From assembly GCA_003445795.1 (NCBI GenBank), contig DMCN01000106.1, positions 57,173 to 89,333 of the forward strand: DNA of 32,161 nt. The letters are read 5' to 3'. Numbering within the stretch: the first letter of the stretch is position 1; every line of letters begins with the position of its first letter. A program made the position numbers and the translations under genes. This DNA is from Gallionellaceae bacterium (GTDB lineage: Bacteria; Pseudomonadota; Gammaproteobacteria; Burkholderiales; Gallionellaceae). This document shows, one piece after another, positions 26,298-32,161 of this stretch. A model generated the notes under the pieces. It had not been told where the DNA came from and did no database searches. It saw nothing but the letters and a program-made list of their open reading frames with translations.

Positions 26298-27010
26298 GGA
26301 ACCAGCAATGCCTTCATGTTCTTGACCGCCTGCTCCAGACCAACGAACACCGCCTCGGCGACGATCGCATGACCGATGTTGAGTTCGGCGATGTGCGGGA
26401 TGGCGACGATGGAACGCACGTTGTGGTAGTGGAGTCCGTGTCCGGCATTCACCTGCAGTCCCAGCGCATGCGCATGCAAAGCGGCAGCGTGGATGCGCGC
26501 CAGTTCTGCTTCGCGCGTTGGAACGCTGTCGGCATCAGCGTATTTGCCGGTGTGGATCTCGATCACCGGTGCACCGGCCTTCTTTGCCGCATCGAGTTGT
26601 CTTTCGTCCGCATCAATGAACAGCGAGACACGGATTCCCGCCTCGGTACAGCGTTGCGTGGCGCGCTGCACGGCATCGAAATGCCTGATCACGTCCAAGC
26701 CTCCTTCGGTGGTCAACTCTTCACGCTTCTCCGGCACCAGACAGATGTCATGCGGCTTTACGCGCAATGCGTTGGCGATCATCTCATCGGTGACGGCGCA
26801 CTCGAGGTTCATGCGCGTCTGCAGCATGCCGCGCAGGACATCCACATCGGCATCCTGGATATGGCGGCGGTCTTCGCGCAGGTGGATGGTGATGGCATCC
26901 GCGCCTGCCTCTTCACAGATCAGCGCGGCGCGTACCAGATTCGGGTAGCGTGCACCGCGCGCCTGGCGCAGGGTGGCGACGTGGTCGATATTAAGTCCGA
27001 GTTTGATCAT
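26294..27010 (-). CDS. pdxJ: Pyridoxine 5'-phosphate synthase
   Basis: PdxJ condenses 1-deoxyxylulose-5-phosphate with 3-amino-2-oxopropyl phosphate in the DXP-dependent vitamin B6 pathway. The 238-residue TIM barrel shows LGLNIDHVATLRQARG, DAITIHLREDRRHIQD, PHDICLVPEKREELTTEGGLDV, IRVSLFIDAD, IEIHTGKYAD and VNAGHGLHYHNV, all family signatures with their phosphate-binding and catalytic His/Glu residues. The start overlaps the recO stop as ATGA. Confidence 0.97.
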   Translation of the reverse strand: MIKLGLNIDHVATLRQARGARYPNLVRAALICEEAGADAITIHLREDRRHIQDADVDVLRGMLQTRMNLECAVTDEMIANALRVKPHDICLVPEKREELTTEGGLDVIRHFDAVQRATQRCTEAGIRVSLFIDADERQLDAAKKAGAPVIEIHTGKYADADSVPTREAELARIHAAALHAHALGLQVNAGHGLHYHNVRSIVAIPHIAELNIGHAIVAEAVFVGLEQAVKNMKALLVP

Positions 27011-27730
27011 AGCTTCTGTAAATCCCTCATCAATTCGCGCGTATGCAAGGTCTTTCCGGCCAGATGGTGATCGAGCAGCATGCGCATCAATTGTTTGCTC
27101 TGACGCGCGCTGTTGGCATCACTGTAATCGTCGGCCGCCATGTCAAGCAAGGTCTTGCCGGCAACCGGCATGCCTTGAGACGAGTCTGCCGATTCGGCTA
27201 TCGCGCCGCGCTCAAGTATATAGCGGTATGTCCCGTCCGGGGCTATGGGCTTGCCGCTGCCCGCCTCCGTTTCCAGAGACAGCGCGTAGCCGAGTTCCTG
27301 CAGCATATGCTTCTCGAAGCAACGCAGCGTGAAGGCATGATCGTCTTCCTGGGCCAGTCGCAGCAAGGTTTGCTGGTAATAATCAAACAGGCTTTCGTGC
27401 GGGTCGTCGCGCGCCATCAGGTTGAGCAGCAGTTCGTTCAGGTAGAACCCGCACAGCAGCGCCGTACCCTGCAACTGCGGTTGCCCGCCTTGCCATTCCG
27501 CGCTGTGCAGCGTGCGCAGTTCGTGCTTGCCGAACCAGGAAAGCTGCAGCGGCTGGAAACCCATCAGCAGGCCGCGCATCGCCGAGCGGGGCCGCCGCGC
27601 ACCGCGCGCCACCAGGGGAACACGCCCGTGCTGACGGCTGAACACTTCCAATACCAGACTGGTCTCGCGGAACGGGTAGCTGTGCAGTACGAAGGCCGGT
27701 TCGTCCTGAATGCGATTTTTTGACGCTGCG

Positions 27731-27738
<8 letters not shown>
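27007..27738 (-). CDS. recO: DNA repair protein RecO
   Basis: RecO helps load RecA on gapped DNA together with RecR. The 243-residue protein has an N-terminal OB fold (EPAFVLHSYPFRETSLVLEVFSRQHGRVPLVARGARRPRS), a helical middle part (LLCGFYLNELLLNLMARDDPHESLFDYYQQTLLRLA) and a C-terminal tail. The four Cys that bind zinc in some RecO proteins are not seen, as in other proteobacteria. The ATG at 27738 overlaps the end of era by 8 bp; the longer frame upstream is inside era and is not coding. Confidence 0.93.
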
Positions 27739-28620
<882 letters not shown>

Positions 28621-28624
<4 letters not shown>

Positions 28625-29292
28625 ATGCTTTCAATCTGTTGGTAAGCCTTTTCGGCGGCGATTTGTTCGGCGATACGGCGGCTGGCGCCCTCACCCTGGG
28701 TCATCAGACCAAGTTGCGGTATCTCGCAGGAAACGACAAAGGTCTGCGCATGGGCCTCGCCTTTGATCTCAAGAACATTGTATTGCGGCAATGCCTTTTT
28801 GCGCCCCTGCAACAGTTCCTGCAGCAGGGTCTTCGCATCCTTGCCCAATGACTGCAGATCGGTCTGTGCGATGAACGGCACATACAGACCAAGGATCACC
28901 TTCTCGGCCGCAGCAAAATCCGCATCCAGCATCACGGCGCCGAACAGGGCTTCCAGCGCATCCGCGAGGATGGAAGGTCTGCGGAATCCGGCGCTCTTGC
29001 GTTCGCCTTCGCCCAGCAGGAGTTGCTCTCCCAGATTCAGTTGCTGCGCCAATATCGCCAGGGTCTGCTGGTTCACCAGATTAGATCGCAACCGGGACAG
29101 ATCCCCTTCTGGCAGTTCCGGGAAAGTGTCGTAAAGATATTTGGCGATGGTGCAGTTCAGCACACTATCGCCCAGGAACTCGAGTCGTTCGTTATGGGCT
29201 GCGCTGTAGCTGCGATGAGTCAACGCTCTCTGCAGCAATTGCGGCTGAATGAACTGATAGCCAAGCTGCTTGCACAGCACTGCATGCTTCAT
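28621..29292 (-). CDS. rnc: Ribonuclease III
   Basis: RNase III cuts double-stranded RNA, including rRNA precursors. The 223-residue protein has the catalytic signature NERLEFLGDSVL (34-45), the second acidic cluster in ILADALEALFGAVMLD, and a C-terminal double-stranded RNA-binding domain (about 150-222; DAKTLLQELLQGRKKALPQY, EGASRRIAEQIAAEKAYQQI). Length is typical. It follows the DUF4845 gene by 8 bp and overlaps era. Confidence 0.97.
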
Positions 29293-29300
29293 AGGCTGAG

Positions 29301-29666
29301 TTACTGGCTGGACGGATTAAATTCCAGCAGCAAAGTCATGTTTCCTGCAACGGGAATCTTGACTGCGTAATTGGCACTTAAGATTAGTTGCCCGTTACTC
29401 TTTTCGATATCAAGATCCTCAGCTGTAATATCAGTGATGTAATTAATGCTTGCACGTTTGCTGTACGACTCTTTGATATCATGGACTGTTGCCGTTCTCA
29501 TGTCAGGATCTTGCGCGATCGCTTTTAATATCTGCGAAATCTGCTCGCTATGCATGTAGGCAGGTATGAGTTTCATGCTTGCAACTGCAACAAAAACCAA
29601 ACCTATCGCAATCCAGATAAACCCAGAAAAACTGAGTCCCCGCTGCTTATCGGCAAATGCTTTCAT
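29301..29666 (-). CDS. DUF4845 membrane protein
   Basis: The 121-residue protein has one N-terminal transmembrane helix (about 13-34, FSGFIWIAIGLVFVAVASMKLIPAY) preceded by the QRGLSF motif, so the rest should lie in the periplasm or at the membrane face. The domain contains ISQILKAIAQDPDMRTATVHDIKESYSKRASIN and a strand-rich end. QRGLSF resembles the start of type IV pilin-like proteins, but no pilin role is shown. The gene is a known fixed member of lepB-DUF4845-rnc in betaproteobacteria; its function is unknown. It lies 25 bp after lepB. Confidence 0.87.
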   Translation of the reverse strand: MKAFADKQRGLSFSGFIWIAIGLVFVAVASMKLIPAYMHSEQISQILKAIAQDPDMRTATVHDIKESYSKRASINYITDITAEDLDIEKSNGQLILSANYAVKIPVAGNMTLLLEFNPSSQ

Positions 29667-29691
29667 GTTTTTCCTTTCCTGATGTCACTTA

Positions 29692-30495
29692 CTATTTGAT
29701 CGAAGAGCCGATACGCCCAAATTCGCTGAAATTCATCCAGATAAAAAAGGCCTTTCCCACCACCATCTCGTCTGGCACAAACCCCCAATAACGGCTGTCT
29801 TTGCTGTTATCGCGGTTATCTCCCATCATAAAATAGTGGCCAGCCGGCACATTGCACCTGATTTCCTGCTCACTATAACTGCATTGTTCATACTGCGGAA
29901 AGTTCTCCACATTACTCAAATGCACCTGCGGCATCTCGGGATTCAACAGCACCGGATGCGTGCGCCCACCAAGGCTTTCGTTATATCGCTCTGTATGCAT
30001 GAACCTTAACTCGCTTTCGACATAGTTAAAGTCGCCGTCGCGCTGTAAAACCTGCTCAACCCCATTGATCGACAGCCTTTTGTTCCGATATACCAGCACA
30101 TCGCCGGGCACACCAACCAAGCGCTTAATATAATCCACCGAGGGATCTTCGGGAAAGTGGAACACGATCACATCGCCACGTTGCGGCTCATTGATCTCGA
30201 CGAATTTCTTGTTGACGATAGGCAAGCGCAAACCATACGTATAGCGGTTAACCAGAATGAAATCTCCCACATGCAATGTGGGAATCATTGATCCGGACGG
30301 GATCTTGAACGGCTCGATAAGGAATGAGCGCAATACGAATACGATCAGAATCACCGGAAAGAAACTCTTGGCGTACTCCACCCACCATGGTTCGTTAACT
30401 CCTGCGGCTCGCTTGGCTCGCAGCAGGAAGCGGTCCAGCAGCCAGATCACTCCGGTCAGCACCAGCAAAGAAAACAGGATCAAGGCGAAGGTCAT
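29692..30495 (-). CDS. lepB: Signal peptidase I
   Basis: LepB cleaves signal peptides from exported proteins at the outer face of the inner membrane. The 267-residue protein has two transmembrane helices (about 3-20 and 43-60), the catalytic Ser69 in PSGSMIPTL, the general base Lys124 in DYIKRLVG, and the GDNRDNSKDSRYWG box. It starts 16 bp after the lepA stop, the common lepA-lepB arrangement. Confidence 0.97.
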   Translation of the reverse strand: MTFALILFSLLVLTGVIWLLDRFLLRAKRAAGVNEPWWVEYAKSFFPVILIVFVLRSFLIEPFKIPSGSMIPTLHVGDFILVNRYTYGLRLPIVNKKFVEINEPQRGDVIVFHFPEDPSVDYIKRLVGVPGDVLVYRNKRLSINGVEQVLQRDGDFNYVESELRFMHTERYNESLGGRTHPVLLNPEMPQVHLSNVENFPQYEQCSYSEQEIRCNVPAGHYFMMGDNRDNSKDSRYWGFVPDEMVVGKAFFIWMNFSEFGRIGSSIK

Positions 30496-30511
30496 CTGAA
30501 TTCCAATCCGG

Positions 30512-32161
30512 TTATTTGTCGTCTACGCGCAGGATAGCCAGGAATGCTTCCTGCGGAATCTCCACGCTGCCCACTTGCTTCATGCGTTTCTTTCCCGCCT
30601 TCTGTTTCTCCAGCAGCTTCTTCTTGCGCGAGATGTCGCCGCCATAGCACTTGGCCAGCACGTTCTTGCGCAGGGCCTTTACGTTCTCGCGCGAGATGAT
30701 GTTGGCACCGATGGCCGCCTGGATCGCCACATCGTACATTTGACGCGGAATCAACTCGCGCATTTTGGCCGCCACTTCGCGCCCGCGATACTGGCTATTG
30801 CTGCGATGCACAATAATGGACAGCGCATCCACCTTTTCGCTGTTGATCAACATATCCACCTTGACCACATCCGCCGAACGATATTCCTTGAACTCGTAAT
30901 CCATGGAAGCGTAGCCGCGCGACACCGACTTCAGCTTGTCGAAGAAATCCAGCACGATCTCGCCCATCGGCATCTCGTATTTCAGCAGAACCTGCTTGCC
31001 GTGATAATTCATATCGATCTGTACGCCACGTTTCTGCGTGCACAGCGTGATGACTGCGCCCACATATTCCTGCGGCATATACAGGTTGACGTTGACGATG
31101 GGCTCGCGAATCTCCTCGACCTTGGACAGGTCCGGCAATTTGGACGGATTGTCCACCATGATCACCGTGCCATCGCGCAGCACAACTTCGTAGATCACCG
31201 TGGGCGCGGTGGTGATCAGATCCATGTCGAACTCGCGCTCCAACCGTTCCTGCACGATCTCCATGTGCAGCAGACCAAGGAAGCCGCAGCGGAAGCCAAA
31301 GCCCAGAGCCTGCGACACTTCCGGTTCGTATTGCAGCGCGGCATCGTTGAGTTTCAGCTTTTCAAGCGAATCGCGCAGCGCCTCGTACTGGTTGGATTCC
31401 ACTGGGAACAATCCGGCGAACACCTGCGGCTGGATCTCCTTGAAGCCTGGCAAAGCCGCAGCGGCAGGCTTGGACACCAAGGTGACGGTATCGCCAACCT
31501 TGGCATCCTTCAACTCCTTGATGCCGGCGATCACGAACCCCACCTGCCCGGCGCTCAACGACTCCCGGTCCTGTGATTTCGGCGTGAACACCCCGACATG
31601 CTCGGTGAGATGCTGCGCGCCGGTCGCCATGAACAATATCTTGTCTTTGGGCTTGAGCGTACCGTTGACGATGCGCACCAGCATCACCACACCGACATAG
31701 TTATCGAACCAAGAGTCGATGATCAGCGCCTGCAGGGGGGCAGTGACGTCGCCTTTGGGCGCCGGCACTTTGACGATCAGCGCTTCCAGCACGTCTTCCA
31801 CGCCCAGCCCCGTCTTGGCCGAGCAGTGGACGGCATCCTGCGCGCCGATACCGATTACATCTTCGATCTCGAGGATGGCATTTTCCGGATTGGCGGAAGG
31901 CAGGTCGATCTTGTTCAGTACCGGCACGACCTCTACGCCCAGATCGAGCGCGGTGTAACAATTGGCCACAGTCTGCGCTTCCACGCCCTGCGAGGCGTCC
32001 ACCACCAGCAAGGCACCCTCGCAGGCAGACAGCGAACGCGAGACTTCGTAGGAAAAGTCCACATGCCCTGGGGTATCAATCAGATTAAGGTTATAGATCT
32101 GGCCGTCACGTGCCTTGTAGCTTAGGGCCGCGGTCTGCGCCTTGATGGTGATGCCGCGCTC
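30512..32161 (-). CDS. lepA: Elongation factor 4 (LepA), 5'-truncated by window edge
   Basis: LepA is a ribosome-associated translational GTPase. The frame is open to the last base of the window, giving about 549 of the roughly 597 residues; the first 48 or so, including the P-loop, lie outside. The first visible residues are ERGITIKAQTAAL (switch I), followed by NLIDTPGHVDFSYEVSRSL (G3), LNKIDLPSANP (G4) and the SAKTG motif. The LepA-specific C-terminal domain is complete, including RHVGS-type basic end features (RKKKLLEKQKAGKKRMKQVG). Any start codon within the visible part, such as the GTG at 32062, falls inside the G domain and is not the real start. Confidence 0.97.
   Translation of the reverse strand, partial: ERGITIKAQTAALSYKARDGQIYNLNLIDTPGHVDFSYEVSRSLSACEGALLVVDASQGVEAQTVANCYTALDLGVEVVPVLNKIDLPSANPENAILEIEDVIGIGAQDAVHCSAKTGLGVEDVLEALIVKVPAPKGDVTAPLQALIIDSWFDNYVGVVMLVRIVNGTLKPKDKILFMATGAQHLTEHVGVFTPKSQDRESLSAGQVGFVIAGIKELKDAKVGDTVTLVSKPAAAALPGFKEIQPQVFAGLFPVESNQYEALRDSLEKLKLNDAALQYEPEVSQALGFGFRCGFLGLLHMEIVQERLEREFDMDLITTAPTVIYEVVLRDGTVIMVDNPSKLPDLSKVEEIREPIVNVNLYMPQEYVGAVITLCTQKRGVQIDMNYHGKQVLLKYEMPMGEIVLDFFDKLKSVSRGYASMDYEFKEYRSADVVKVDMLINSEKVDALSIIVHRSNSQYRGREVAAKMRELIPRQMYDVAIQAAIGANIISRENVKALRKNVLAKCYGGDISRKKKLLEKQKAGKKRMKQVGSVEIPQEAFLAILRVDDK

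Overview
The window is a moderately GC-rich, gene-dense piece of a bacterial chromosome, almost certainly from a betaproteobacterium. The evidence is the gene order lepA-lepB-DUF4845-rnc-era-recO-pdxJ-acpS-nagZ, the order zipA-ligA-galU, and a DUF4845 gene between lepB and rnc. A Nitrosomonadales or Gallionellaceae-like iron- or sulfur-oxidiser is my best guess, but that is inference. Both ends cut through genes: acnA on the left lacks its 5' part, and lepA on the right lacks its 5' part.

Layout. (1) 1-4.2 kb: the 3' end of acnA on the plus strand meets a membrane-bound PAS-GGDEF diguanylate cyclase on the minus strand. A strong two-way terminator lies between them. (2) 4.4-13.0 kb: an accessory block, all on the minus strand, of small single-domain genes. 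From the ArsR end these are ArsR, SRPBCC, DHFR-like, SRPBCC, SRPBCC, VOC, VOC, DHFR-like, SRPBCC, VOC and an NTF2-like protein; then come VOC, DUF1801, TfoX-N, a WYL regulator, a dihaem cytochrome c and an OmdA-domain protein. A perfect 24-bp palindrome sits just upstream of the arsR start and looks like its operator. (3) 13.1-20.0 kb: a minus-strand housekeeping operon zipA-ligA-galU-hpt-mtnP-def and a K+-channel/RCK gene, mostly with start/stop overlaps. (4) 20.2-24.8 kb: a complete set of DSF (diffusible signal factor) quorum-sensing genes. rpfG and rpfC overlap on the plus strand and converge on rpfF, which ends 3 bp away on the minus strand. (5) 24.9-32.2 kb: the conserved lepA-to-nagZ operon on the minus strand.

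How the parts work together. RpfF would make a cis-2-unsaturated fatty acid signal. RpfC, a hybrid kinase with conserved His, Asp and Hpt-His relay residues, would sense it. RpfG, a receiver plus HD-GYP c-di-GMP phosphodiesterase, would turn it into a drop in c-di-GMP. The diguanylate cyclase at 2-4 kb works in the opposite direction on the same second messenger, although nothing in the sequence links the two directly. The mtnP-hpt pair makes a plausible salvage route from methylthioinosine to hypoxanthine to IMP. The lepA-nagZ block covers translation, protein export, RNA processing, ribosome assembly, DNA repair, vitamin B6 synthesis, carrier-protein activation and murein recycling.

The most interesting items are the rpf cluster, whose RpfC carries an extra receiver-like domain without a phospho-acceptor, the ArsR-headed array of ligand-binding folds, and a K+ channel whose selectivity filter reads TIGYVE instead of TVGYGD. 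No tRNA, rRNA, CRISPR, insertion sequence or prophage was seen, and no gene-free stretch exceeds 300 bases.
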